Positions 47,005 through 57,714 are shown, numbered from the stretch's first letter. The stretch: DNA of 64,000 nt from Biomphalaria glabrata (GCF_947242115.1 NC_074725.1:10268011-10332010); one strand, 5' to 3'. The notes: generated by a model from the letters alone, not told the origin. Translations and numbers: made by a program.

Positions 47005-49566
47005 CTGCAATATATAAAATATACAAACCTTATAAGAAATAGTAAATTCTCTTTCAGAGATAGCGATCTATGGATGATGTACAGGTTATCCGCTTCTATG
47101 GCCTCTACTTGCCCCAACTTTTGTCAGGTACCCAGGGGCTTCGTAAAAATATCCAATTTCAAAAGTTTTCACCATGATTCGAACCTGAGACCTCCAATTA
47201 CGGAAGACAAAGGCTCTACAACTCGGCCACTATGCCCCCTTAAAAGAAATACCCCCTTTATAAGCTAATCGTATCTAATATAACCTAATCATTGAAAGAT
47301 GTATGTACAAGTGCAGTTACAAATTCATTATTGTTTATCGCTTGACATATACAACATTTCATATGAATAACCAATTGAAACAGAAATGTTTTTAGAAAAT
47401 GAAATAATTTAGACATAACATTTCTTTCCCTTAATTGAAAATAAAGAAGAGGGGAGGGGGTAAAAATTGTTGCTGATTGAGTGCAAAGGATCAATAGAGT
47501 TTATAAACAAAATTAAGCCCAGTGGCGTGCGTTGAAAGCCATCTAGGTGTATTCAGGCCATGCTCCCAAGCTATGTAGCCAAGTACTTTTATCATATCAG
47601 ATTGAGGGCGACAATGAATGAAGAGGAGAGAGAGAGAGGAATGAGGAAATTGAAAGAGAAGAAGAGTTAAAGAGAAAGGAGATTGAGATGAACAATAAAA
47701 AGAAATGACTGAACGAGAGCGAAAGAGAAATTTAAAGAAAGAGAGAAAGAAAGAAAAAGAAAAGGGGAAAATGTAAGAAACATCGGCTACAAAAAGAAAG
47801 GTAAGAAAACTAGGAAAAAGAAAGAAAGAAAGACAGAGAGAGAGAAAAAAAGAGAGAGAGATTGTTATCCTACCTGCAATGAAGACAAGAAAGGATAACG
47901 CCGAAAAGAAAACAGATGCAATGTCGACAACTCCTGTCCAGTCCAACCAGTTTTGTAAAGCTAAAGTCCGACATAGAATGCAACTGAGGAGATCTATTGT
48001 TGTGAGGGCGCCTATGGTCACCAAGTAGACTGGCAGGACAGGTGCAGCCGGACAATCATTCAAGTACATAGAGCCAAGTAGAGTCTACAGAAGTAACAAG
48101 CAGAATAGAAACAAATCTCTTTTTTTTTTATATTTACCACTATATATCTCAATAATGTATAATTTATTTCCGTTATTCGATATCAAACTAAATAATTAAC
48201 TTAATTGAATAAATTGTTTTTTTTTTAACTGACCCTGTCATTAAATAATTATGCAAAGTTTCAACTTGTTCCGAGAATGGGCGCGGGAGAAATAACGCGT
48301 ACACACTTTTTACCAGACAGAGTGGGTTAATATTAGCTTTGTAAAATAGATGTATATTAATATAATAAATTTACTTATTTATAAAACAATGTAATTCATG
48401 TTCGGAAATAAAGCACTAGTTTGTAATTCAAGGAGCGAGGCTTGAGACAACAAGGGTATTGAATATCTGCCTGGTTGTGAGGTATGCACGTTGGACTGTC
48501 GTTCCATCTCTCAATGGCTATTTATTTCCTTCACAAGACTGATGTAGCTATTTATTTCCCTCACAAGTTAGACAGGTGCAGCTATTTATAAGTAGATTTA
48601 TAGCTTTATACGTTTTTTAAAAATATTTTTTCTATAACCATCGTTGCGTGCATTATCTTTAATATTGCTCTTTTGTTACGCAATCATTAATTAATGATCT
48701 TTAATCTAAATGGGCTGTATTGACGTGATCTGTACTTACACGACCTTTGTTAGCATGATCTTTGGTTTTGTTATCTTTATTTCTTATCTTTAGTTACATT
48801 ATATTAACGTACATGGTTTATATTTACTTGATCTTTAATGATCTTTACTTTAATGGCCTTTAGTTTCATGATCTCAATGACGATTACTTACTTGACCTTT
48901 TGTTTCATGATCTAAATGATGTTTACTTACAAGACCTTTACTTTTATGATCTAAATTATGTTTACTTACATGACCTTTACATTTATGATCTATATTATGT
49001 TTCCTAATATGACCTTTACTTTCATGATCTAAATTATGTTTACTTACATGACCTTTACACTTATGATCTAAATGATGTTTACTTACATGCGTGATGATAA
49101 TGATAACATCAGCGATGATGTTGAAATTATCACCTCTAAACACATACTCAACAGTCTGTCGGCCACGGCGACGGACACGACGTCTCCGCCGAGGTTGATT
49201 AGGGGTACTTTCAAGGATTTCACTGTGGTCGTCTTGCTTCCCGGAGCCATCCAGGGCGGCACCTGTAGCTTTCCCAGAGCCCCGCTGCTCGTCCACTCGA
49301 GAATAATCCCCCGCTTCGACCGAGGAGGCGCCGACCTTGTTCAGACTGAAGATAATAGGTTGAAGAAGACGTTTGATCCTCTCGGTGGCGGTACCGATGG
49401 GTGGAAGGAGAGGTTTAGGACTGGTCGAGGAGATAGTGGCCACAGAGGACCTGACTCCAGGCCTTTCGCCATCGACTGCAACGTTATCTCTGTGCCACTT
49501 TGAGACGTCATCTTTTGTGTACACATGTCTAACAAAACCTGATTTCAGTCTTGTAGTGAAGAACAT
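46742..49566 (-). CDS. Gene C: TMEM272-like four-pass membrane protein, 317 aa
   Basis: Exons 49566-49087, 48084-47874 and 47004-46742 (480+211+263 = 318 codons with stop). Junctions: ACGCAT|GTAAGT ... TCTGTAG|ACTCTA (phase 0) and ATTGCAG|GTAGGA ... TTGCAG|GTTGTG (phase 1). An in-frame stop precedes the ATG. The N-terminal 140 residues are a polar extension not seen in A or B, with a strongly basic stretch QPRRRRRVRRRGRQ (about 124-137). Membrane segments are about 148-168, 176-199, 209-231 and 258-285. Landmarks: YLNDCPAAPVLPVYLVTIG and RYCHPAIYYFTL. The first membrane segment is short because exon 1 ends early (IIADVIIIITH). A 39-bp array of donor copies follows exon 1. AATAAA lies on the minus strand at 46675-46670, about 70 bases past the stop. 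Confidence 0.78.
47041..47245 (-). repeat. tRNA-derived SINE (family 1), shortened
   Basis: From GATAGCGATCTATGG to the tRNA-like head GATTCGAACCTGAGACC and CTCGGCCACTATGCCCCC. The central TGGCCAGCAC part is missing. It lies in gene C intron 2. Confidence 0.8.
47600..47868. repeat. GA-rich tract in gene C intron 2
   Basis: Purine-rich on the plus strand, hence a pyrimidine-rich stretch starting right after the exon 2 donor in the transcript. A long open frame runs from exon 2 into it on the minus strand, but the phase-1 splice to exon 3 matches the paralogues and is preferred. Confidence 0.85.
47874..48084 (-). CDS. Gene C exon 2
   Basis: Residues 161-230, TLLGSMYLNDCPAAP onward, carrying membrane segments 2 and 3. 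The donor GCAG|GTAGGA abuts a GA-rich tract in intron 2. Confidence 0.85.
48110..48350 (+). repeat. AT-rich dispersed repeat (family 3)
   Basis: TTTACCACTATATATCTCAA start, TTTCAACTTGTTCCGAGAAT, then ACCAGACAGAGTG and TATTAGCTTTGTAAAA end. It lies in gene C intron 1 and is followed by a family 2 SINE scrap at 48425-48520 (GCCTGGTTGTGAGGTATGCA). Confidence 0.65.
48690..49086 (-). repeat. 39-bp array of splice-donor copies in gene C intron 1
   Basis: On the coding strand each unit is GTAAGTAAACAT, then AATTTAGATCAT, then AAAGGTCAT. GTAAGT occurs at exact 39-bp steps: plus-strand ACTTAC at 49081 (the real donor), 49042, 48964, 48925 and 48886; the one expected at 49003 is mutated. Units up to 48874 are free of stops and encode variants of VSKHHLDHKCKGH. 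More degraded TGATCTTTA-type units continue to about 48690. Confidence 0.95.
49087..49566 (-). CDS. Gene C exon 1
   Basis: Residues 1-160. The reading frame stays open 71 codons beyond the predicted donor (to the stop at 48874) through the 39-bp array, so longer versions of this exon are possible using donors at 49042, 48964, 48925 or 48886. Confidence 0.72.
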
Positions 49567-51382
49567 TTGGATCTTGATTTCAATAACTCATCAATACTTA
49601 TACATCGTTCATTCATTACCAAGACAATCTTACAATATTTAGATATGACTACATCAATACCTAGACGTTACTAAGACAGTACTACATAGTTCGGTACTAT
49701 TACATCGATACTCCAATGTTTTTTTTTTTACAATATATAGATACTACTACTAATGCTTAAGATTTAAGAATGTGTACACTATAAATAATCCATAGAATCA
49801 ATGGTTAAGACAAACAACATAGTGTTATTAAATGTTATTGATAATAAAAGAGAACGACAGATATAATATAAATGCAAGCATTTCTATAATAATAGATAGA
49901 TAGATGGATAGACAGAATGGTGTATTAAATTAATCACTTGTGCAGTTATACCATATGACTTAAACATTAGACATGAGTATATTACGTAGATATATACTAT
50001 TTTATACACTTCTCATGTATATCATAGACTGTATATAAAGTCTATGATCTTTGGATTTTCTGTCTCAACAGATAGCATTAGTGCTAATAACCGGAAAAGG
50101 AACATTAAAACAAATATCTGTTGATTAGTGAAAATAAAAATTTCGCATTTCTATTCCTCCCTGCAAATACAAGTAGATCTAGATCTATATGAAATAATAC
50201 ATTGATGTTTGTTAGTACGCGAAGAGACCTACTCCGCCATACTCTCATTTTGGGAGACCAAAATCGCTATTGGCCTTAGCCTTGTAAAGCGAGAATAGGC
50301 GCAATAAGAGCTTGTCTGCTTTAATAATACGTCTGTTTATAGTTATGAGGACAACAACTTCACGTTGGTTGTGTTACATTTTACAACACTTCGCCTAAGC
50401 GCTAATGCTAACACGGAGTCAGGCTCTGGTTACGATAAAAAACAATGGTCGCTGACCTACTACGTCACGAGCCAGCCTTACGGCCTGGGGTCACGGAGGT
50501 CACGGTAGGAGCCATTATCTCGTTGACCAGTAGAGAGACCTTTATCCATTTGGAGAGGCGTGGACGGGAAGCTAATCACCCCAGGTCCTGTCTGAAAGTA
50601 CAGCAATGGCAGAGATTATTTAGGTCATGTCCCATGAGTGGCACTACTCCTTCGTTCCTATTCTGTAACCACCACAATACTGTGTGAGGACCGCTACTCC
50701 AGCCACGGGATCTCTGAGGACGGCGTGGGGGGGCTTGTTGGACTTGGTTGCCGGGTCTCTCTTCCATCCTCACCGTGAGTGAGATAAAAAAACAAACCCC
50801 AACCCAAGGTAACCCCAAGGAGGCCTAGTTCTCGTCATTGACCTATCTAGTTCCTATACTAAAGGTTGCCACTGAGGTTCCGGGTGCTAGAATCCTCGGG
50901 TTGGCCTTAGTCAGAAGATTTTCTCTTTGTCTAAGTATTGACGTAATGTTAAACACCGCTGTCCAGGTTTGTGAAGTGCTGCTGCTGGACATTAACATTG
51001 ATTTGTGGAGATCCCAGTCAATTGCGTTTGTTCAACTTCTGGAACATAACCTACGTTTTTCTTCGGATGGTACACTCACCACACTTTAGTATAGCTCTGG
51101 AAGTTGAGTGCTCTTAGAGGAGGCATCCAAGGCTTCTCAAACTCTAACATCACTATTGCTTGTGCTCCAGAATGATTATATGCTGTCAATATTACTTAAC
51201 AAGAAAAAAATAACAACTAAAATACTTTTAAAAAATAGCTCATACGAAGTGTAATTGTATCAATTAGTTTGGATCAGTCATGTCCTTTAATGTGTAATCG
51301 ATGCAGACTAACAACAATAAATCTGTGCGATTAATAATATTTTTACCGTTTTTGTTCAGTGCTATTTCTTTCAGTGCTTTTT
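49567..51382. other. Upstream flank of gene C, no supported gene
   Basis: Short TAGA microsatellite near 49893. The stretch 50190-51120 is less AT-rich and has open frames on both strands (50445-50687, 50838-51089), but none shows splice partners or a recognised family. It could hide a 5' non-coding exon of gene C or an old retroelement body. Confidence 0.35.
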
Positions 51383-51450
51383 TATCTTATCTTATATGAT
51401 ACAGACGTTACTTCAAAAAAAGAAGATAATTACGTCCTATGCGTCATGCG
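51383..51450 (-). mobile_element. LINE 3' UTR scrap
   Basis: TTATCTTATCTTATATGA, then ACAGACGTTACTTCAAAAAA and ACGTCCTATGCGTCATGC match the 3' tail of the LINE at 15836-15905 in reverse. A weak family 4 scrap follows to 51540. Confidence 0.7.
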
Positions 51451-51540
51451 TCTCACTACGCTATGATCCTATCACTTATCTGGACCAGTTGGGAAAGTGG
51501 GGGGAGGGGAGATCTGTGTGGTTTGACCGTCACTGGGTTT

Positions 51541-52559
51541 TAAAAGCATTTACATTAAATAAATAAATTAATAATAATAATAATTGTGCAAAATTGCAGC
51601 TTAATCCGAGATTGGGTGTAACGTTTTTATTCAATGGAAAATCCTTGACATTGTTCGTATTCTCGTAACATCCCCAATTGATGCATTCTAGTTATTCAAA
51701 TTATGACCTCGGTCGATGTTTTGGTTTAAAGTTGGCAGCTGTTTACAGAATAGCCGAGAACAACACAACTAAAACAAATGAGTCTCAAATTATATAAGCT
51801 AATAAGGTAATTAAAATGATTAGTTGCTTTAGCGCTACGGTCTAACATACGGTCTAAGATCAGTATCTTGTTGAGATAGGTATTCTAATAATTTATTATG
51901 GATGAATGCCGTTCCAACGATTGTGGTTCCTTGTATTTTATTGTTTAAATTGTCATAGTACACATTGTTATGGCACGATTAGGAATCAGTTATTTGTTTC
52001 GGAAATAGGGAAAGTTTTGACTTAGAGACAATGGCGTGACTCGTAAAAACAAGGATAGGGTTTTAGAACAAAACATCAGCCGACGTAAACATACTACTTC
52101 TAGGACGCATTAGAGATAGGAAACCTCATATGAACATAGAGAGTTAGCTGACATTCGATGGTTCCCTTCATTGCTATTAAACTTGTTCGACTTTCAGTAC
52201 CAGCGTCGGCTAACTTTCATTGGTGGTTTGGCCTTCCGCCGATGTAATTGGATAAAGTATTGCGTGGAGTAATACCTCCATTTGGTTGATTTGCATTCGA
52301 CACCGCGGGAAGCGCCTTAACAATCTTTATTGCTTGCAACAAATAACATAACAGTTAACATCAGGAAACAAATGAAATTTAGATGTAACTTCAATACAAA
52401 TTGGTTTGAAACGAATGGAAGCAAATAAAAGGAGGAAGATTGGGACAGTCTACGAAATATACAACATAAGCAATGTCAAAGAAGTTCCATGGAAAGATTA
52501 TTGTTGCTAGCTAAATAGTTACAAGCAAAATAAAAAAAACCTTCAAAAAAAAAACAACA
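51541..52559. other. AT-rich intergenic DNA
   Basis: One family 3 scrap at 51565-51620 (AATAATAATAATTGTGCAAA). Otherwise no exon or element recognised. Confidence 0.45.
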
Positions 52560-53030
52560 ACAAAGCTTCTCCAAGGGAAAGAACTCCACATCTACCGCTA
52601 TATCTCTAAAAAAAATAGAAGTTCCCTTTTTCAATATCAAACAAAATAATAAATAAGTAGTAATTAATTGACTTATTGATTAATTTTTTATTGATTCATA
52701 GTTTGTTATGTATTATAAACAATTGATTAAAATTTCAACTTGATCTGAAAATGGGTGTGGGACAAATAACGTGAACAATTATCTAAGCGGATAAAACCCT
52801 ACATATTAAGCTATATCGGTGAATGCTGAAGGATTAATTTCCCTTGTTGGTATCAAACAAAATAATTAACAGTAGTTAATAGACTAATTGGTTAAGTTTT
52901 TAAAAATTGATTCGTGTATTGTCTTAGCCAATGACTATTTGTGCAAAGTTTCAGCTTGATCCGAGAATGGGTGTGGGAGAAAGAACGTGTTCAATCTTGT
53001 GACCAGACAGACAGACTGAGATAACATAAC
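52560..53030 (+). repeat. AT-rich dispersed repeat (family 3), full dimer
   Basis: Complete copy: CTATATCTCTAAAAA start, first signature TTTCAACTTGATCTGAAAAT (52733), CTATATCGGTGAATGCTGAA, second signature TTTCAGCTTGATCCGAGAAT (52950) and CAGACAGACAGACTGAGATA tail. Confidence 0.78.
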
Positions 53031-53341
53031 TAACTATGGTTTGTAACTATTAGTCTCTGTCACACGCGAAAGAGTTTATAAACCTAACTAGAGGCTCTAA
53101 ATTGTGCGCCAAAATTATTAGCTATAAAAATTAAAATCTTTGAAAAATATATAGATGATTAGCTCTTCCTTTGTTCTATACACCGGATACACCAGCTCTA
53201 AACAGTTAATAGACATAGGTGAAAATATACAATTGACAAAGCTTGTCACAGAGAGGTTCAAGGACGGCAGGTCAAAGGTGAGTGTGAGGGGAAGCGTACG
53301 GTGTGTCATGTAACAAATGTAACAGAGCTTCCTTTCTTAGA

Positions 53342-53734
53342 CCAGAGCCGGCCTTAGATAATTGAAGGCGAATTGAATTTGATATGAAATAAAAAAAATA
53401 AAAAAATAACAAGGTTAAAAAGACAGTTTGTGTGGAAACACAAACTCATAATCGGCCCCCGAGGTGATCCATCTAGAATCTAGAGTCTTCACCAGGATTC
53501 GTACACGGGACTTACGGTTCCTAGTGCTTTACCCCTCAGCTACAGTATCTCCATATATTCATTTAGCGTACACTTATATTGATTAATGCGATTCAAACTA
53601 GTGTACTCTAACAATATCATTGGGCTCATGAGTCGCTATTTCTTCGCTAAAAACATTGTACAGAGTCCTATGCGAGGCCCAATCAATCGGAGGCCCTAAG
53701 CAGCTATCTTGTTTTCCTATGCCTAAGGCCGGCT
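53342..53734. mobile_element. hAT-like MITE with CAGAGCCGGCCTTAG ends
   Basis: Left end CAGAGCCGGCCTTAGATAAT; right end, reverse complemented, CAGAGCCGGCCTTAGGCATA. That is at least 15 bp of inverted repeat around 393 bp of non-coding DNA. The flanks show only a weak 8-bp match (CTTAGACC / GATAGGCC if the repeat is taken from AGAGCC). It contains the stem-loop repeat at 53405-53475 and a SINE scrap (CACCAGGATTCG). Confidence 0.7.
53405..53475 (+). repeat. Dispersed repeat with 9-bp stem-loop (copy 3)
   Basis: Hairpin AGTTTGTGT / ACACAAACT at 53425-53446, loop GGAA, followed by ATAATCGGCCCCCGAGGTGA. It is nested in the MITE above. Confidence 0.65.
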
Positions 53735-53801
53735 CTGATAGGCCACATTAACTTTCATACATTATTGGACAGGTTGTATCATGTCATTAGCAGTCTATAG
53801 T

Positions 53802-54059
53802 CTACACAGCCTTTTGGTCATCGTAATCTAAGTCTTTAGAATAGTATCTTTGGCGGATCAAGGTGTATCCCCGTAATTCTATCTTGTTTTCAGTACGTTT
53901 TGTTATTTTCTTACGGCAGGATCTCATTTCTGTTAGGGAGGAGACAAAGTCAGACTCAAATGAACTTGAAAGAAATAGTTCTCCAGTATAAACGAAGCTG
54001 CCAGAATGTCCTTTTGTTTTTTGTGGATTTACTGCCGAACATGAGTAGGGCAAACACAA
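53802..54059 (-). other. Unassigned minus-strand frame, possible orphan terminal exon
   Basis: 85 codons including SGSFVYTGELFLSSSFESDF and a charged end RGYTLIRQRYYSKDLDYDDQ. Composition is protein-like and an acceptor-like CATGTTCGGCAG precedes it, but no upstream exon was found and the family is not recognised. Confidence 0.15.
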
Positions 54060-54544
54060 AGCGAGGAGTTCTAGAAAATTTTGTTTTGAGAACTATCGAA
54101 GCAATAGGTACACATTTGTTTACTGCTATGACGTGCTAAATGGAGCAGAAAGTCAACTGAACTGAACAAAAATGTCGAACATTCTGTTTGTTTGAACCAA
54201 AAAACAAAGAGGTTTTGACCTAGATTTGGGTTAAACTCACAAACACATAATCACAGACAAATCCATTCTCTCTTCCTCCCTCTCTCTCTCTCTCTCTTTC
54301 TCTTTCATACACATACACACACACACGCTATAACACATACGTATACAGTCTTAACCTTAAAAAAATGTGTGATCTTTATCGTCAAGAGCAATTAGATTTA
54401 TGATAATATCAGAGGACATCAAGAGAAGAAGAAAATGTAGTTTGAAAGAAAAAAAAATGTAGCACTGAGAGAGACAAGTCAATGTATAGAATGTCTCATT
54501 TACAGTGAGATGAGTTTTTACAAAGTTTATGTATGAACTCAATT

Positions 54545-54800
54545 TTTTCTGACTGTCTGGTAAAAGGTTTATATACGTTATTTCTCAGACACCCAAACTT
54601 TGATTGAGCTGAAATTTTGCACAATTATTTCTTTTACCTGACAGCACAAGAGTCGATTAAAAAAATTAACCAATGTTAATTAAATATTTGTAATTAATTA
54701 TTTTGTTTGGTATCTCGAACAAGGTGAAGAAATTGTACTTGACTGAAGTGGTGGTATACGCTGAATTAGTCCCTTTAATAGGTCGCTGCTTCAAAGTAAA
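54545..54800 (-). repeat. AT-rich dispersed repeat (family 3), minus orientation
   Basis: GACTGTCTGGTAAAAGGTTT (reverse of the 3' tail), TATACGTTATTTCTC, then GATTGAGCTGAAATTTTGCA and the AATTAATTATTTTG body. Confidence 0.7.
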
Positions 54801-54957
54801 ATTTAAAAAAAAAAACATAACTAAACAATCCTCTATAGTCATAGGCACTTCACTAGCAGAGGGGTCAGTACATCGGCTTGAGGTCACAGGTCTATACGAC
54901 GTGGCAACGAGCTATTGGTCTAAACTGCCCACAGGTTGCTACGTTGCAGGTCAGTTT

Positions 54958-55320
54958 TGACTAAGACTAAGACTGATTTATTGATCCTTACGGAAATTTG
55001 TTGTGATTACAAGGACTCTTTTCTCATATAAAGACAACACAACAGAAAAATACACTTAATACAACAGACACAACATAAAGAGCTCATTCAGCGACTACAC
55101 ACAGGCATCTTGGTGCTTGTCATGTTCTCTGATCAATGAGTGGCGGTGATAGAGTCTGACCGAGTGAGGTACGAACGAGTTTTTGTATCGCTCTGTTCTT
55201 GTTTTGATTGACAGCAGTCGCCCACTTCGCGACGGCCTGACGTATTTCTGATGGAGCGGGTGGCCGTTGTCTTCCAAGATTTTTCGATTTTTCTTATTAT
55301 TGCTGTTATGATTTTGATGC
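54958..55320 (-). mobile_element. LINE C-terminal fragment
   Basis: Minus-strand frame KNRKILEDNGHPLHQKYVRP, SRSGRLLSIKTRTERYKNSF, VPHSVRLYHRHSL and a stop. The 3' end (plus-strand left edge) is AAGACTAAGACTGATTTATT. Same group as 43820-44340. Confidence 0.85.
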
Positions 55321-55559
55321 GGACAAGTAGTGATCCCACACATCATATGGCACGTGATTAACTGTTTGGTAATTCCAGGGACCCCCATTGGTTGTTATGT
55401 TCCCCAACCGACATGCAACACCGAGATATGCATCTCCATCAAAACGCTGCCTGAAATAGACGAACTGTTTATTCAAGCTCTCTATGACCAATTTTGGCGT
55501 ATTGTTTATCAGGTTTATCAAGAGGCTGATTTTAAGTTCCTCGGCATTTCAATACGTTT

Positions 55560-56358
55560 CTTTAAACAATACAAAAAAAGAAAAGTAAAAAAAATAGGAT
55601 TAAGTGGGGGAGAGTTCTTGGGGTGACAGAATTCAAGGACACATTCATAAACCTACACAGCAAACATATCTCACCAAAAGCTAGAGAGATAAGTTATAGA
55701 CTTATCTTTGGGATGACCCCTATGGTTAGAAGACGGGCAAATGACCGTGAATGTAAATTATGCCACCTTGAAAATGCTGATAATGAGAAACATATGTATT
55801 TGGAATGTCAATTATTCCTTCAAGTTAGAAGTACTGTAATGGACCTATTGGAAGCAAACTGTGGCAATTATGTAAATGTTAACTTGTCTATTATTTTAAA
55901 CAAGCTGCCAAAACTAAAAAATAAAATGATACATAACTTTAACTTGATTATTGTTTCCGAATACAGGAATCTTGTTTGGGCTAGCTGGCTCAAATGTCTA
56001 CATAATAATAAGGTGTTTGATCCTAATCACTTGGAATTAACATTTAGAAAAATAATGGACTTTAGGGTAGAGAATTATCTAGTTTGATTTTCATATACCT
56101 GTACAATGCTCATGTAGTTTTCCAGAAATAGGGTGTTGGGGGTCAGGGATATCTGATATTGTGTTGATTGTTCTGGAGTAGAGGATACTTGTATCATTTT
56201 TCTGTCTTTAGGGGGTTCATTGGTTAGGTAGTATGTCTTTGATATTAAATAATATTTCTATAACTATTATTATATTTTTAGGTTAATCACTTTTCAATTG
56301 TTTATGATTTAATACTTGTGAATTATGATAACTTACAAATAAAAACATATTTAAAAAA
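55560..56358 (+). mobile_element. 5'-truncated LINE with zinc-knuckle tail and poly(A)
   Basis: The frame 55623-56087 encodes KAREISYRLIFGMTPMVRRR, then ECKLCHLENADNEKHMYLEC (C-x2-C-x9-H-x4-C type), and ends VENYLV-stop. This zinc-binding tail is seen after the RT domain of several LINE clades. The 3' UTR contains AATAAAAACATA and ends in an A run at 56358. It is the least decayed LINE tail in the window: one open frame of 155 codons including the stop. Confidence 0.85.
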
Positions 56359-57224
56359 AAGCCCACAAAAGAGGCAAGATGGCCCATAAAAGAGGCACAT
56401 AAAGCCCAAAAAAGAGGCAAAGAAAAGAGGCCTAAGGCCCAAGGATTCCTATGATGATAAAGCTAAAACTGAATAGCACAAATTCTGAGGTTTCCTTTAA
56501 AAAACAACAGAAAAGTAAAAAAAAAAAGAAGAAAAAGAATATGGAGAAATATGGACAGCACAATGACCAGTCTACTTTCCTAACCAAATCCCATGCTGAG
56601 TCGTGCACCCGAGACTGATGGACTAAGGGACGTTCAACACAATCTCAAAGTTAACTCCTCCGTCACCTCGCCCTACGTTAAAAGAAGCACATCCTGGACT
56701 CTCGAATGCATCGTATCTCTTTCAAACGAAATAATCTCAGCCCAACGCACCGCTGTTGACTAAAAGAAGAAATATAAAGCAATAGATTAAACCGCGTTGT
56801 TACTCTCGAAGCTTCCGGGTATCAATAGAAGCCTAACAATACATGTTAGAAGCTGAATGGGGGCGGTCTATGCTGTCTAAGTTTCCATTGGCAGAAATGT
56901 TTACAAAAGATGTCATAAATCGTAAAGACGGTCTAGTAGCCTTTGACGACTATTACAAATCAATTTCTTTATATTCAATTTTTTAACGAGGAAGTCAGGT
57001 GAAAACAAGTTCAACCGCCGGCTCACCACTTCTTTGCGATAGGTGTGACAAAATTAAAACGTGTCTAGAACTTTTATAGAAGTTTCGGAATCATGTTTTC
57101 GGCATGAAGTGAGGAGCTATTTTTAGAGAATAATGGAAAATAAAAGGTCAAAGGTTATAATAGGGGAGTCACTTGTAAAGAATGAATAACGAGAAGAGTA
57201 GATTTTGAATACTAATGACTGAAA
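56359..57224. other. Intergenic DNA
   Basis: A short A/G-rich repeat (AAAAGAGGC units, 56365-56435) follows the LINE poly(A). Nothing else is recognised. Confidence 0.5.
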
Positions 57225-57430
57225 AAAGAAACTCTGGCTTTTCTCCCACTTCCTCTTCTCGGATCAAGTTGAAATCGTCCATAGCTATTCATATTCGATG
57301 ACAAGACATGAATCAATCTAAAGATTGACCAATTAGTTAATCAATTAATGGTAATTAATCAATTTCGTTTTATATAGAAAACGAAAAAGGGAGCTTATTC
57401 CTGCATTTTTAGATATATAGCAGTAATTTT
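57225..57430 (-). repeat. AT-rich dispersed repeat (family 3), minus orientation
   Basis: TTCTCGGATCAAGTTGAAAT, ACAAGACATGAATCAATCTA, then TTAATGGTAATTAATCAATT and GGAGCTTATTCCTGC. Confidence 0.7.
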
Positions 57431-57714
57431 GCGATTATTTCTCTTTGTTTTTTTTTATATTTTTGTGTCTGTATGTTGTGTATTTGATTTAAGAACTTGT
57501 ACTTCCTGCTACTAAGTCTATACTTTTAATTACTTGGGCTTTATTCTTTCTATTCGATTCTTCCTTACAAAGTTGCTGATCTATTTAGGTGGGAGGGCTC
57601 AATGGCCGTCTAGTTGTTACTCGCTTCAATGTTTTACAGTTTAAAAGAGGAAGACATTGAAAATCGCCATTAAAAATGATAATTTCAACTTCTATTAGTT
57701 TGAACACAATACAG

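Noticed and set aside
47491-47873. Longer gene C exon 2 reading straight through the GA-rich intron
   Set aside because: The read-through peptide is low-complexity Ser/Phe/Leu, while splicing at GCAG|GTAGGA gives the same phase and following motif as genes A and B.
49072-49503. 143-codon plus-strand open frame
   Set aside because: Antisense shadow of gene C exon 1.
50445-51089. Host exons in the less AT-rich stretch upstream of gene C
   Set aside because: Frames on both strands are equally long, with no convincing splice pairs and no recognised domain.
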